Notes under the pieces: model-generated
Databases searched by the model: none
What the model saw: only the letters and a program-made list of their open reading frames with translations
Told to the model about the DNA's origin: nothing
Program-made: the position numbers and the translations under genes
NCBI GenBank assembly: GCA_036023115.1
Contig: JAYKKT010000059.1
Span: 9,497,001 to 9,561,000, forward strand
Direction of reading: 5' to 3'
Length of the DNA stretch: 64,000 bases
DNA from: Brasenia schreberi
Lineage: Eukaryota > Streptophyta > Magnoliopsida > Nymphaeales > Cabombaceae
Shown here: positions 1-12,561 of the stretch, in pieces
Layout of the letters: each line of letters begins with the position of its first letter
Numbering within the stretch: the stretch's first letter is position 1

Positions 1-1500
1 TGGAGATCTATCGGTCATGCGAAAATCCTTGATCAGTTTAGAGACAAACTAGATAACAAGTTCTTGAAATTTATATTTATCAAATATCCTAAAGGTTCAA
101 AAGGATATTGTGTTTATCATAAGGACCGTGGAATAAAAGAGAGTAGAGATGTTGAATTCTTAGAATATACTAAGAATGACATCCTTGAGAATAATGATGA
201 AAATGTTGACGATCTAGTAGATTTAAATTAATCATCATTTGAACTCATAGAAGATCTTCTAAAAACAACTGAAACTTTAAGTGGACATAAAAGGCGTAGG
301 GACACACCGTCCTTATTAAAGGATTATCACACTTATCTTACACAAGAAGTGCACAATTCAGTAGATTTAGACGAACTGACTAATAACTTTACTTATTGGT
401 AGACTATTGACTTATCTGAATCAACATACTACTAGGAAAAAGCCATGGATGAGAAAATTGAATCTATTGAGAAAAATAAAGTCTAAGAGTTGGTTGATTT
501 GACAAAAGGAAAATAAGTCATAGGCTGCAAATGAGTTCTGAAAAATAAATATAAAGTCGATAGATCAATCTACCAGTTTAAAAAGAGGTTGGTTGTAAAG
601 GAATTTTCTAAAAAAGAGGGGATAGATTATGTTAAGACATATTCCCTTGTTGCAAAATTTACATCCATAAGAATAATCTTAGAAATATTAGCATATTATG
701 ATTTGGATTTATATCAGTTAGATGTAAAAATTGATTTTCTAAATGGAGATTTAGATGAAATCATACATATCCATCAGCCCGATGGATACATAGTTGAAGG
801 CGAAGAAGATAAGGTATATAGGCTGAAAAAATTCTTATATGACCTTAAACAATCACCTCGTCTAACATTCCTTATGAATAAGTTGTGGGTAGCTTTATGT
901 GTTTTATGCTATATAAAAGACCTGATATTAGCTTTGTTGTTGGTCTTGTGAGTAGATATCAAAGTAATCCTTGATGACAATATTTGATAGTTGTGAAAAT
1001 GATTCTAAGATATCATAAAGGAACAAATGACTTGAAATTATGTTTTCAAGCAGATGAACTAAAAATGATAGGATACTCATATGCTCACTTTGCTGAGAGC
1101 ATAGATGACAACAAAGCAACCTCAAGATAAATATTTTTATTTGGAGGTAGAGCTGTTTTTTGGGCATGTAAGAAACAGTCTTGTGTAGCGTTGTATACAC
1201 AAGAAGCTGAGTATGTGGCTTGATGTGTAGATAAGCCGCTTCATACAAGATTTAAAGTTGGACATATCCGACGAACCACTGTCATTTACTATGACAATAA
1301 TAAAACAATTACTCTAATCAAGAGTGAAGCTAACAACTCTAAAAACAAGCATATAATGGTGAAATACCACTATGTTCATGATATGGTTATGAGAAAGGAA
1401 ATATCCATCTCAAGATATATTGGTAGACCCCTTGATTAAAGGCATAACAGAGGATCTTTTCTCAAAACATGTTACAAACATGAGTTTGAGATATGTTTAA
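1..1500 (+). pseudogene. copia pol remnant (integrase end, RT, RNase H), element A
   Basis: Frames 1-230 read as the integrase C-terminal region (RDVEFLE motif) with an in-frame stop near 230. The longest open stretch, 589-951, is the RT palm, with VKEFSKKEGIDY, DVKIDFLNGDLDE and YRLKKFLYDLKQSP. After KQSPR, near 865, the text jumps to a segment that in element B lies about 415 bp further on, so the YVDD active-site segment has been deleted. RNase H follows as a degenerate stretch to about 1400. The protein cannot be functional. The family assignment is firm because the copy aligns segment by segment with B. Confidence 0.85.
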
Positions 1501-1638
1501 TTGTTGTGTAGGTAAAAAACCACCGAATAGTTAATGATTGCAATAACAATTATAAAATGACATTATTAGGAAAACCCCGCAAAAGTAGGAGAAAAACTAG
1601 TATGTGAGATGATTTGGCTTGAATGGCTAAGTGGGAGA

Positions 1639-2060
1639 TGTTAAGTCGAGAAACTGGCCATTCTCGGCAGTTTCACGGGAACAACTAGATCGGCCATCTA
1701 GCCGCTTCTCATGAAGGTGGTTACACAACAAATCTATAACAACTGGATTATTACGGAGGAGTTCTGTTATGGCTAAATAAGGGCTCTAGAATGAAAAGCC
1801 CAGCCTGAATATCCAAGAGGAGGAGTTAAGCACTACTCTATAAATTCATAGCAATACACAAGTAAGATACAATTAAACACGTTGAAAACCATAAAACCTT
1901 CTTAGAAAAACCGACTATGGAAAGCCGAAAAAACACATACCTACCTCTTTGTTCTTCTCATTACACAGAGGTGCGCAACTAGAATCCGTCGGGAGCTACT
2001 GGAAAAACTCAGTGAGAATGTTGCAGTAGGAAACCGGACATTGACAGAACCCAACATTAG
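1639..2060 (+). repeat. 3' LTR of copia element A
   Basis: It starts TGTTAAGTCGAG directly after a purine tract. Like the LTRs of B it contains the motifs GGCCATC, AAGGGCTCTAGAA.GAAAAGCCC and CTCTATAAAT (a TATA-like box near 1838). The 3' boundary is approximate, because no 5' LTR is in the window for comparison. Confidence 0.6.
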
Positions 2061-2089
2061 CTCGCAATGGGACTCTTTATGGTGAGAAT

Positions 2090-2260
2090 GGTGGTTTGAA
2101 CATCGCAAAGAAGAAGACTATGACGACGAAGAGGAACACAGGGAGGAAGAGGAGAATCGCAAGGAAGAGGAGCTAGGAGGAAGAGAAACACCACGAGGAG
2201 GAGAAAGAAGAGCGTCGCCACGAGTGCAAGGAATGTGAGGAAGAAGAAGAAGAAGCTCAT
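2090..2260. repeat. purine-rich (GA) low-complexity tract
   Basis: The plus strand is almost entirely A and G, as runs of GAAGAA, GAGGA and GGAAGAG. Reverse-strand open frames through it are Leu/Phe-rich artefacts. From 2261 to 2851 I recognise nothing further. Confidence 0.7.
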
Positions 2261-2851
2261 CAGTGGTTTGAGGAGGACAAACACGAGCCTGATCGGGGTT
2301 GGTTCGGCCGCCATGAACTCGAAGCCCACACGCAAGAAGGTCTTGATAGCAGAGGCTCTCTCAAGGGTCCATAAGTGGAACTGCGTGCTAGTTCTGAAGC
2401 CCATATGGTTAACGTCCTTTCTTTTCCATGAAGGTCACAGATTTAGGAACTCACGAACGTTTATCAATACCCTGTAATCTGAAACTTTGCTTTTAAGAAT
2501 TTATTGGATGCCTAAGTTATTTCAGTAATGTATTCATCTTTTGCATCAAATCTGTTGTCATCAAAAGTGGCGATGCAATTGAGATAACAAACACTTATGT
2601 TGTGCTCCAGAGTCACCAAAAAATGAAGGAACACGACGCAATCTTTCTGTGTTAACAAGATGTTTGTTTGTATTCTCGTTTTCTTGGTCAACCGCCACAA
2701 TTTGCGACTGTTTTCACCCAAACCGAGAGGCTGAGGTCTGATGCATAGAGAAGGACCACCACTGGCCGTCGTCATTATGGAAAATGGCAAAATCACCATT
2801 CCAATAGCTGATTGCTGTGTCTTGATGGAGCGTGACCGGTTCAGTCAGACT

Positions 2852-2886
2852 GTGTTGGACACGCTAATGTGTGCTGTGTCCAACAC
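2852..2886. other. 11-bp perfect inverted repeat (hairpin)
   Basis: GTGTTGGACAC at 2852-2862 is the exact reverse complement of GTGTCCAACAC at 2876-2886, with a 13-base loop. It could be a transposon subterminal hairpin, but no flanking target duplication was found. Confidence 0.6.
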
Positions 2887-3218
2887 CATGTGTTGTCTCA
2901 TCTGAGTTCGTGTCATGTATGTGTTCGTGCCCCATTTGTAATAGGAACTATTTAGGTTTAGGTTGGGTTCATATTAGGTTCTCGAGTTAGGTTCAGATTT
3001 GAAAACATAACCTGTTCACCTAGATTCAACTAGATTCAAGATCAGTGTAGGCTCTGTATCGAGACAATGACATAGGTCTGTCTACCTGTTGCAGCGCACA
3101 CATGTTGGGTATGGATGGATTCAAATTATATGTTTGGATTAAAAACATCTTATATAGATCTAGTTTAGGTTCTTGGGTCATTTTATGGTTATGTGGTATT
3201 TGATTTGGTCCTAGTTTG

Positions 3219-3787
3219 TTGTTTTGGTCTTGTATTTTGAATTAGTATAGTACTTGTTTTGTAATTGTTTAGAGATTAAAATCAGGTTTTAGCGGTAATA
3301 AGTACAAACCCACAATTTGGTGATTAGATTTTTTGACACTTTAAGATAGGACACATACATTTCTTAATAGAACCATGTTAAGGGTTATTTTGTGCGATTT
3401 GAATGATTTAAATGTGCATGATTGATATTGATGCTTTTCAATAATGATGAAAAACATGGGTTATTTGATATGTTTGAAGTATACCTATTTACAACAATAA
3501 CATTGTTGTTAACAAGCATGATTTAATTTACATGTCTTCACTAGTAAATACGGTTTGACATTATACACATAAATATGAATCTGTAGATAGAATACTTTGA
3601 AATCAGTTATTTGGATTATAATGTGGTATAAATGAATAAGCTGTATTTTTGTAGCTTGTGTATAGGAGTTCTCGAGATTTATAAGCTCCTTGGGTGTTCC
3701 AACAATTATAGAACATGTTCTTAGGCACTATATCGTGGAAGCTGATATCATTCGACTGCCAAGAATCATTGAAAAAGATCATGGAGG
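3219..3787 (+). repeat. duplicated segment, copy 1 (uninterrupted)
   Basis: About 570 bp that recurs, diverged but collinear, as two pieces at about 8171-8462 and 14861-15134. Shared landmarks are CTTGTATTTTGAAT, GATTAGATTTTTTGACAC, TTCTCGAGATTTATAAG and ATCGTGGAAGCTGATATC. It has no coding potential that I can see. This uninterrupted copy shows what the second copy looked like before the LINE inserted into it. Confidence 0.85.
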
Positions 3788-5050
3788 GAGGGTTGGATGA
3801 CCCTTACTATTGATTTATGATCTTTAAAAAGGACTAAATAGTATTTGACTGTTTTATCTATGATAGATGAGTGTGGAAGGCATACTTTTGGTACATTTCT
3901 ATTAAGTAGTATATATATATATATATATCTATTAAGTAATATATAACTACCGGGTCGGATCAAATCCTTTATTTTATACTTTACCCTGAGGTTAGCACTT
4001 ACACAATTAAACTACGTATTACTAGATTGACGTTCATAATTTCTTTTTATAGTTTATCCCAAGGGTAGTACTTCAAGGGCACATGATGTCGAATAGCTGT
4101 TTATTGGAGATCTTGCATCAAGATGGTACGAGTAACTCATTTTTTGTTTTCCAGTTATGATGGTAATTAGTTTTGGGGATTTGTCGGAAGACCCTACATC
4201 ATATTTAATACTTTCTTTGGACCTTATTGACATTTGAGTTTGAGTTGGTTGGTGATATTTGGCTGTATATATTGTTTATCTTCATAGCTGTGTGAGAATT
4301 ATCCACGTCATAGACATTTCTCATGTGGGTGTAACACTAACATACTAAATAGAAAAACATAGACACATCACTATAGTTGAATCTTTTGAAATTGGATAAG
4401 AAAATGGAGTAATATGGTTCTTAATCTATAGATCCAATATTTTAAATACGATCAATAGACCCAGAAGTAAACATAATTGGTTTAGAATCGACCTAGTAGT
4501 TTGGACTAGAGTTGAACCGGGTTGGAAACTGAATGAAGTCAGAACCCGGCAACCAGACCTGTTATTGTACCTGTTGTTGTAAACATGGATCCCTAGGTTC
4601 GGGTACGGTTCCTCCTCCCATAGAACTAGAAGCAGAAGTTTCCTCTTTGTGATTCCATATTATAATCTTTTCCAAATTTCTCTTTACCACTTCTGTTTTT
4701 TGTTTTTGGCCGGAATGTTAATAAAAATTGGCAAATTTTTTGTTATGATTTGCAATTATGGGAAAATAAATCCATCGGTTTCGAATGACTTGCCTTGGTT
4801 TACTTGGAACTGGCCGTGTTGACCATAAGCACCCAAAATTAAGTCGGCAGGATAAGAAATGACACGAATTACAATAACAGAAACCCTATATGAAATTATA
4901 TCTTTGTCTCTACCTCTAAATAACATGGAAAGTAGCGGGTCATCTTGGGGCTGACAGGTGGATATGTCTCGACTCCAATACAAAAAGTGATAGACCAATG
5001 ACACCAAATCGTTGGCAAGATAATTACCTAATATAAACACGACCTAGAGT
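3788..5050. other. no gene recognised
   Basis: AT-rich intergenic sequence with a short TA microsatellite near 3908-3928. I see no convincing coding region or RNA gene here. Confidence 0.5.
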
Positions 5051-5779
5051 CGGTGGCGGATCCGGAAAGTGATTTCGGCTGAGACAAAAAATAAAGTACA
5101 CAAAATAATAATTATGTTAAAATAAGAAATATTGATTGTATATCACTAAATCTGTGTAGTATTCAACAATAACAAAAAAAAAAATCATCACAAAGTATAT
5201 GAGAACAAAATTTATATATAAATCACATTATTATAATTATACCTAAGTGTAGACTTGTAGTAGATCATTGGTATAAACTAGGGTTCGTAGATATGCATAA
5301 AAATGACACGTGAAACACTTAGGGAGTTCGTCTAAGAACAAGTCTCTCTTAAGAAATCATTTATGAGCTGTAACACATGAATTATATAAAAAAATCAATC
5401 AAAATTTGAAAATACTCATAATAGCTAAAACAAGCATTCTAGCATTGGTAGTATATCTAGTCAACATTAATATCAAAGTTGTCCTGATATGAGAGTAGCT
5501 AAAATTAGTCTCAAAAGATACACAATATCATGTATATGAATTTTCCTATCTACTTCAAATACACCAAGTTTGGTATAAAAATAAATTGTTAGAGAAGTCA
5601 ATACCTTGTCTCAACCTAATAACTAGTAGGCAACAATCTTAGCAAAAAGCAAGGCCACAAAAAATATCACAAAATTGCATATTTTTGCTACTGCACAACC
5701 TCAATTACAACTTGAAGTTGCATTAAGGCATTATAAATAAAACATAAAAATATTAAAATAGGTAAGAAAAGGAGAACCA

Positions 5780-8077
5780 TCATGAAGGATGAGCTTCTTT
5801 AACATACCTGAACAATCTTACATACATGTATGGCATACTCATTTTATTTGCATCACATTCCAAAATGGTGACCAAGTTACAAATCCCTATACACCAAATA
5901 AGAAACATAAGTATAAGGAACTTTAAAGAGAACAAAAGTAAATGAAAAAATACATTACATATAATTTCCATCAAGTCCACATATTTTGAAAGTATTTGAT
6001 TGATCTCTTTATCTAATTCTAAAGACACAACCCGTTTAATATATACTACTAAATAATCATTCATAAATTGATCACCCTTCTTGTTTCACAAACGATTCTT
6101 ATCAATATTTATGCCATATAATACCCATTCTACATTTGCAGTTGCAATAGGTAAAAGCATTGCTAATTTCATTAGTCGATAAACCAAAAAATAACACTAG
6201 TCTTTCTTTTGTTTCACAAATGATTCTTAACAATATTTATGCCATATAATACCCATTCTACACTTGCAGTTGCAATAGGTAAAAGCATTGCTAATTTCAT
6301 TAGTTGATAAACCAAAAAATAACACTAGTCTTTCTTTTGTTGCATTAATATCGAGGAAATTTCACTCATTCCTCTAAATTGAAGTTTTTGCTCATCATGT
6401 ATGTTCATAATATAATTCTCAAATGGATGATCAAGATATCAAAGATCACTGTGAGAAAAATGAAAAGGATAAAACTTTACAAACCGAATCAACTTCTCTT
6501 TATCAAATGAAACAAAATTATCACTTGGATCAAAATACGAAGCGCATAACAGTATCTCTGTGTTTCTTTCATTGAGTTCACTTAGCACCAAATTGATAAC
6601 AACATTAAATACCTCAAATCGATAATATTGGAAATTTGTTATCTCATTTTGTCTTCGTTTTGATCTCCTACCTTGTTATGTAAAGGGATCTTCCATGTTC
6701 TTAACTTCTATATGATGATTCTTATAAAATAGACAAAGCTTTTTAATAAGACCCTCCCACACATAGTCTTCATTTCTGAACATATTTATTGTCCCTTAGT
6801 CAATTTCACAAGGTTCATAGTATTTATAATGTCTTGCTCTTTTCTTTGTAAAGCTACACACAAATCATTTGTTTTTCCCAAAATATGTTCCACTAAATGT
6901 ATAATAATTATAAAATCAAATGTTTGAATAAACTTCTACCATAAATATGAACCGAATCTTTGCTTTCCATCCGTATCCTTCTCACTCACAATTTGAAGGA
7001 TATTTATGATAGATGAAAACATTTTGATTAAGTGATATAATGTAAAATAATTTGAACGCCAACGTGTATCTCCTAACCTTTTAATTCCAAGTGATTGATT
7101 CAAATCTCTACCACTTTCAATAGATCCAATTATGAGTTCATTTCAAACTCTATCTAATTTTAGTGTCCTAAGCAACTCAAGTCTTTTGCAAGAGCCTCCT
7201 ACATAGTTCATTTTGACAGAAATAATATCAAATAACTGAGTTACTTCTTTATGATTCACTGCAATTGATATAACTACCAAGTGTAGTTGATGAACAAAAC
7301 AATGAATATAAAAAGAAAAAGAATTCTCGTTAAATATTAATGCTTTTAGGTCATTTAATTCACCTTTCGTATTATTGGTACCATCATATCCTTGACTTCG
7401 CAACTGACTAATGCTTAAACAAAGTTTGGCAAACATATCTACCCCGCCTGCTTTAAGTGATGTTGCTGGATATCACTAATATATATAAGACCAATAAAGC
7501 GTTCAACAATCCTACCTTTTAAATTAATATATCTTAATACTAATGTTATATACTCTTTAGTTGATATCTCTCTTGATTCATCAACTAAAATTGTAAAAAT
7601 ATGTTTTTCTATTTCTTTAACAATTTTATACATTGTCTTACTTGTAACCGCATTGACAATATCCATTTGAATTAAAGGTGTTGTAAATTTCAATTTCGCA
7701 AGTATATTAGGTAGCACAACCTTCGAATTTCATCATTGTGATTAACAAGGAAGTCAAAAATCTCAAGAAAATTACTTTTATTTGAGGACCCATCTGACTC
7801 ATCATGACCACGAAATATAAGACCTTGACATAAGAGCAATCATATCACATCAATTGAAACATTCAAGTGAAATTGATACATTTTTTTTTTCTGTTGTATG
7901 CTTAGCAAATCTAGCCATGATTACTTGTTTATCATTCATCAAAGAATCATTTTTCATTTTAGCATTATGATGCATGTTACATTTACTACTTTCATACTTA
8001 TATAATCTTTTTTTTCTCTTTAAAGTAGACAAATACTTTTGAAATAAAAGAAGAACCACTAAGAGGATCTGTATCAT
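5780..8077 (-). pseudogene. hAT transposase, TTF/DUF4371 type, decayed
   Basis: Reading leftwards from 8077, the frames show a TTF-type zinc-finger remnant (CNMHHNA, then LMNDKQVIMARFAKH). Next comes the DUF4371 catalytic region, with TILVDESREISTKEYI and RFIGLIYISD near 7439-7717 and QGYDGTNNTKGE then YIHCFVHQLHLV near 7143-7436. The hAT C-terminal dimerisation motif LAMLLPIATANVE is near 6103-6180. The family normally encodes about 600-800 residues that cut and paste the element. Here the frame is broken by many stops and shifts, so it is dead. Plant relatives are often annotated as zinc finger MYM-type protein 1-like. Confidence 0.8.
6082..6345. repeat. tandem duplication within the hAT dimerisation region
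   Basis: Two copies of a unit of about 130 bp lie head to tail: TTTATGCCATATAATACCC occurs near 6108 and again near 6239, and both copies end in AACACTAGTCTTTC. The duplicated DNA encodes the hAT C-terminal motif on the minus strand. The copies differ at only a few positions, so the duplication is younger than the decay of the transposase. Confidence 0.85.
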
Positions 8078-8170
8078 CTAGCATACATGCAATACCACGA
8101 GCTGTGATGGGTATAATGAGATCCTAATATGTGATATAAAGAGAACTTATACTGACTCAACCTAACTCAA

Positions 8171-8462
8171 ATTTTGGTCTTGTATTTTGAATGAATTTTA
8201 ATATAGTACTTGTTTTGTAATTGTTTAGAGACTAAAATCAGGTTTTGGTGGTCATAAGTACGGACCCACAGTTTGGTGATTAGATTTTTTGACACTTTAA
8301 GATAGGAGACATACTTTTCTTAATGGAACCATGTTACGAGTGATTTTGTGCGATTTGAATGATTTAAATGTGCATGATTGATATTGATGCTTTTCAATAA
8401 TGATGAAAAACATGGGTAATTTGATATGTTTGAAATATACCTAATTACAACAATAACATTAG
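8171..8462 (+). repeat. duplicated segment, copy 2, left piece
   Basis: Collinear with about 3219-3506 of copy 1. It stops abruptly at 8462, the target site of the LINE insertion, and resumes at 14861. Confidence 0.85.
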
Positions 8463-8560
8463 GTCACAGATATGTTATGAAGTATCGGCATCAAGATATG
8501 TTATAAGTATCAGCATTGTGATGGGAAGTTGGTTTTCAAGGTCACAGATAATCGTCAGGT
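8463..8560 (+). pseudogene. SRP9-like exon fragment
   Basis: Short reading frames give RYVMKYRH and, after a partial local duplication and frameshift, YQHCDGKLVFKVTDNRQ. These match, from memory of the family, the central part of plant signal recognition particle 9-kDa protein, which binds the Alu domain of SRP RNA. A GTGCAAAT follows the match and would serve as a splice donor, so this looks like genomic or unspliced DNA rather than a mature cDNA copy. No other SRP9 exon was found nearby. It is a fragment, not a gene. Confidence 0.6.
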
Positions 8561-9236
8561 GCAAATCATTAATCGTTTTGATGGCAAAGATCTATTCCCT
8601 GCTGTTATTTTGATATCTTTGTAATTGAATGAAAATGACATGAATTTCTTCAAATTGGGTGATGTATGTCATCGAGTAGTATGAAGTCAGTTTGTTTTTC
8701 TTTCCAAATCTTATCTTCTCCAAGATCTGATTCTTGAAATCACTTCTCTTTAAATTTACACATGAATTGTCTACCGTCATAGGGGATTAATCTCAAACAC
8801 ATGGTGGTTATTATGTAGGAATCTTGTGCTTGTGTTTTATAGTCTCCTGGAAACATGATGATACCTGATCTTGTATTTTGACTCTTAATTTTGAAGGTAA
8901 TAAGAAGTTCTGGGGTGATCACAAATTGTACATGTTGCGATGAAGTATTTAGTTGGTCCAATATGCTACCTATTGAAATGTACAATAGCTTTTGAAACTT
9001 CGCAATTGACTACAAGGGGTAGGATGTGCAAGAAGATGTATGTTTTTACTTGTAGTTTATACTTTACAGAAGGATTTATGTATAGAGTAAGATGGAAGTA
9101 TCAATATTCAAAAGTGCACGTAGGTGTTAAAAAACAAAATGGACGACGCAGGTTCCTGTGGAATAATGAAATCATGTCTCTTACTTTGCTCCTTCAGTTA
9201 CTTTTAGTTTCTTGTAAATTGCCTTTGACTTAGAAA
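8561..9236. other. no gene recognised
   Basis: Unassigned sequence between the SRP9-like fragment and the truncated copia H. It could be the intron following that exon. Open frames at 8592-9233 have no recognisable domain. Confidence 0.4.
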
Positions 9237-11500
9237 TAAACAATCATCTTTATGAATCACCTCAATTCTCAAGAAATAATGTAATCTGCCCAGATCCTTC
9301 AGGTCAAATAAAGTGTTTAATTGTTTCTTTAATGCGACTATACCGTGTGCATCATTACCAGTAATAATTATATCATCCACATAGACTAAAGTATGATAAT
9401 CTTCTAACCATGCTTGATAAATAATGTATTATCACTGGTACATTTACTGAAGCCCAACTTTATAATGCCGTCACTAAATTTTTCAAACCATGCTCGTGGA
9501 AACTGTTTCAAGCCATAAGGTCTCCCTGTAAGAATGCATTTTTAACATCCAATTACCATAACTCCCAACCTTTATTAACTGTCACACTTAAAATTATCCG
9601 AATTATATTCATTTTTACAACTGGAGCAAAGGTTTCAGTGTAGTCAATGCCATAAGTTTGACTATAACCCTTAGCTACTAATCTGGTTTTGTATCTTTCA
9701 ATATTGTCATCAGCTCTATACTTCACGGAGAACACTCATTTGTACCCTACTATTTTTCTTCATGATGGTAAGTCAACCAGTTCCCAAGTTTTATTTCTGA
9801 CTAGTGCAACTATTTCTTCTTTCATTGCTTTCTTCCATTCTGATATTTGTTCTTCTTCTTCGAATGTTTTTGAAATAAAAGTGATATTAGTATTCATTAC
9901 GAATACCTGGTATTCTTGAGGATAGTTAGAGTAGGATACAAATTTCTGCAATGAGTATTTAGCTACTTCTCTTTTTCCTTTTCGAACTGCAATAGGAAGA
10001 TCAATATCTGAATTATGAGAGGTTACCTGAATTATAGATGAGTCTAAGCCGGAGTGACTGTTTAGGTCTGGTAAGAACACCTCTCTATTACCTCTGGAAT
10101 ACACTTGCCACTCTTTATTCTGAGTAGGTATAATCTCTTCATCTTTCCTCTCGTGCTGCAGCTGATTTTTAGTTGGAGGAATAGATATCACGTTTGAAGA
10201 ATCTGTTGCAGACGATGAATCTTCTTGAAAATTATAAAACGGTATATCCTCATGGAACGTAACATCCATAGTAACATATAATTTTCTACTGATAGGATCA
10301 TAACACTTATAACCTTTCTGAGAAGAGGAATACCCTACAAAGATGCATTTTATTGATCTTGCATCTAATTTATCTTTAAGACCATGATGAAGGTGAATAA
10401 AACAGTTGCATCCAAAAATTCTGGGAAGTAAATGAAATTGCTTCTGATGAGGGTACAATGAGTGAAAGGGAGTATTACCATCGAGGACTTTGCTCGGCAT
10501 GCGGTTTATGAGAAAAATTGTTATCAACACTGCTTTACCCCAATAGTATTTAGGAGCATTACATCCAATCAATAAGGTTCTAGCTACTTCTAGAATATGT
10601 CTGTTCTTTCATTCAAAAACCCCATTATATTGAGGAGAATAAGCACATAAAGTCTGATGTAGCATCCCATTTTCTAAGAAGTATAAATAAAGAGATTGAG
10701 ACATAAACTCTCCACCATTATCACTATGAAATATTTTGATAGTACTCTGGAATTGGGTACGTAGAAATTTACAGTAAGTGGGTAGAATATTCTTTACTTC
10801 ATCTCTAGTTTTCATGAGGTATATCATTGTAAACCTGGTGCAATCATCTATGAAGGTTATAAAGTATTTAAATCCATGCAGAGAAGTAGTAGCACAAGGA
10901 TCCCAAACATCCGAATGAACAATTTCAAAAGGAACAGATGACTTTTGTTCATTCAAAGGAAAAGAAGTATGATGATGCTTTGCCTTCTAGCAAGTCTCAC
11001 AATTTAAATTCAAATTATTACATAAACTGAATTCAGGCAATAATATTCTAATTTTAGATAGAGGCAAGTGTCCTAATCGTTGGTGCTAGCGGGATATAGC
11101 TTCCTGTTTCTCTGTGATGCTGATAGACTGCATAACCGCTCAATTCTTTTTTTCACAGAGGTAGAGACCTCTCCTTACACTACCCTGACCATAGATCTTC
11201 CCCGTCCTTAGTTCCTGAAATACACATCCAATAGAGTCAAAAATTATTCGATATTTCAGATCCTGAGATAAGGCAAAGACTAATAATAAATTAACTGATA
11301 GACTTGGAACATGTAAAACATTCTTTAGTACACCAAAGGAAGTAGTAATATTTCCTTTTCCCATTATAGGAGAATGTGATCCATCTGCCAAACGAATGTT
11401 GACTCGTTCTTGAATTTGCTCATAACTATCAAACAGTTCCTTTCTATTGATCATATGATCAGTTGCTCCTGAATCAATAACTCATATCTAAGAGTAAGAA
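9237..11500 (-). pseudogene. copia pol (protease, integrase, RT), element H
   Basis: The protease motif DSGATDH is intact near 11455-11475, but the tryptophan codon just before VIDSGA reads as a stop. The integrase core at 10609-10956 has HSDVW, FIDDCTRFT and HSDNGGEF. The GVSERKNRH-type segment reads GVFE, stop, KNRH. The integrase C-terminus and linker (FVGYSSSQKGYKCYD, FVMNTN) fill 9760-10572. RT runs 9735-9237 with [15 protein letters not shown] and ends after LYDLK-type text. The RT active site YVDD is present at 9372-9383. The polyprotein would copy and integrate the element, but several stops and the truncation inactivate it. Confidence 0.85.
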
Positions 11501-11583
11501 GTGTTTAAATTACCCTTGGCCAAGAATGAAAAAGGATAAGCCATGGTAGCCTGAGCTTCATTACTAGAAGATGTAGATGGAGT

Positions 11584-12561
11584 TTATGAGTCAACTAATC
11601 GAGTCTTGAGTAACTTAATCTCCTTCTTCATGTCTGTTAGAGAATTTGTAGGGTCTTCAGTGGTTTGTTTGTCATTCTTATCACTTGTAAAATACGCATT
11701 GTTTGATTTATTTTGAAATTGAGGAGGTCTTCCAACTAATTCCCAACATCTTTCCTTTGTGTGTTGGGTTTTACCACAATGATAATATGTTAATTTTGCT
11801 CGTTCATCAGAAGTAGGTACAAATCTGCATCTACCACGACCATATCCCCCTCTGCCACGGGAAAAAGACGAATTTGATGAGTTCCTTCCAACGAATGCTT
11901 TTGTATCAATATTGATTTTTGTCTCATTTTCCAAATATTTTCTGTCTTCCTCCTGAAGTAGAAGTGAGTAGATTGTACTTAACAATGGTAGTGCTTCTCT
12001 GCTCAAAATGTTATTGTTTACTGCTTCATAATCTGAAGAAATACCCCATAGAAGATCAAATACCTTTCTTTCTTCGTGCTCTTCATTCCTCTCTTTGGTG
12101 CAATTTTGACACTTTGTTTTGGAATAAAGTTGAAGTTCTTCCCAAAGACCGCAGAGTTCTGCATAATATTCAGTAACTTATCTGTTTCCTTATCTGCATC
12201 TTCTAATCTTTTCAATAATATCATATTTCTTGGCTATGTTTTTTCTTTGAGCATATGCATCATGCACCGCTAACCAAATGTCCCTAGGAGTCTCTAGAAA
12301 CATGAAGGTGCTGACAATTTATGGAGACATAGACTGGAGGAGCTAGGTACTAACTAGTGCATTTTCTCTACGCCACTTAGTGTATAAAGGAGTTGGAGGT
12401 GGTACTGCATCACTAGTCAGATAATCCCAGCACCCCCTGGCCATTACTGCTAGCTCTATAGATCTGACCCACTGAAGAAAATTTTTCCCATTTAACTTGA
12501 GGTTTGTTATCTAAAACCCCTCACTTTTATCTGCAGAATAATTCTCAATTGTATCACCCAT
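11584..12561 (-). pseudogene. copia gag, element H
   Basis: An ATG at 12561 begins MGDTIENYSA. Then come LNGKNFLQWVRSIELAV and ETPRDIWLAVHDAYAQRKN, typical of copia gag. The C-terminal part (11584-12006) has an RGRGGYGRGR stretch and a zinc knuckle read as YYHCGKTQHTKERC, in which the first cysteine of CX2CX4HX4C is tyrosine. In-frame stops occur at several places and the reading frame shifts near 12200. Gag would form the virus-like particle; this copy cannot. Confidence 0.8.

Larger units (their letters stand above)
1..2060 (+). mobile_element. Ty1/copia element A, 3' part (truncated by window start)
   Basis: This is the 3' portion of a copia retrotransposon, running from the integrase C-terminus through reverse transcriptase and RNase H to a 3' LTR. 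It belongs to the same family as element B at 26575-32720: both carry the same integrase-RT linker, seen as TETLSGHK followed by LLKDYHTYLT. A polypurine tract at about 1629-1638 precedes the TG of the LTR at 1639. The 5' part lies outside the window. Stop codons and frameshifts in every domain make it non-coding. The right end of the LTR is uncertain. Confidence 0.85.

Noticed and set aside
2057..2404. Reverse-strand open frame of 115 codons
   Set aside because: It is the complement of a purine-rich low-complexity tract, giving Leu/Phe runs; no domain and no splice or promoter context.
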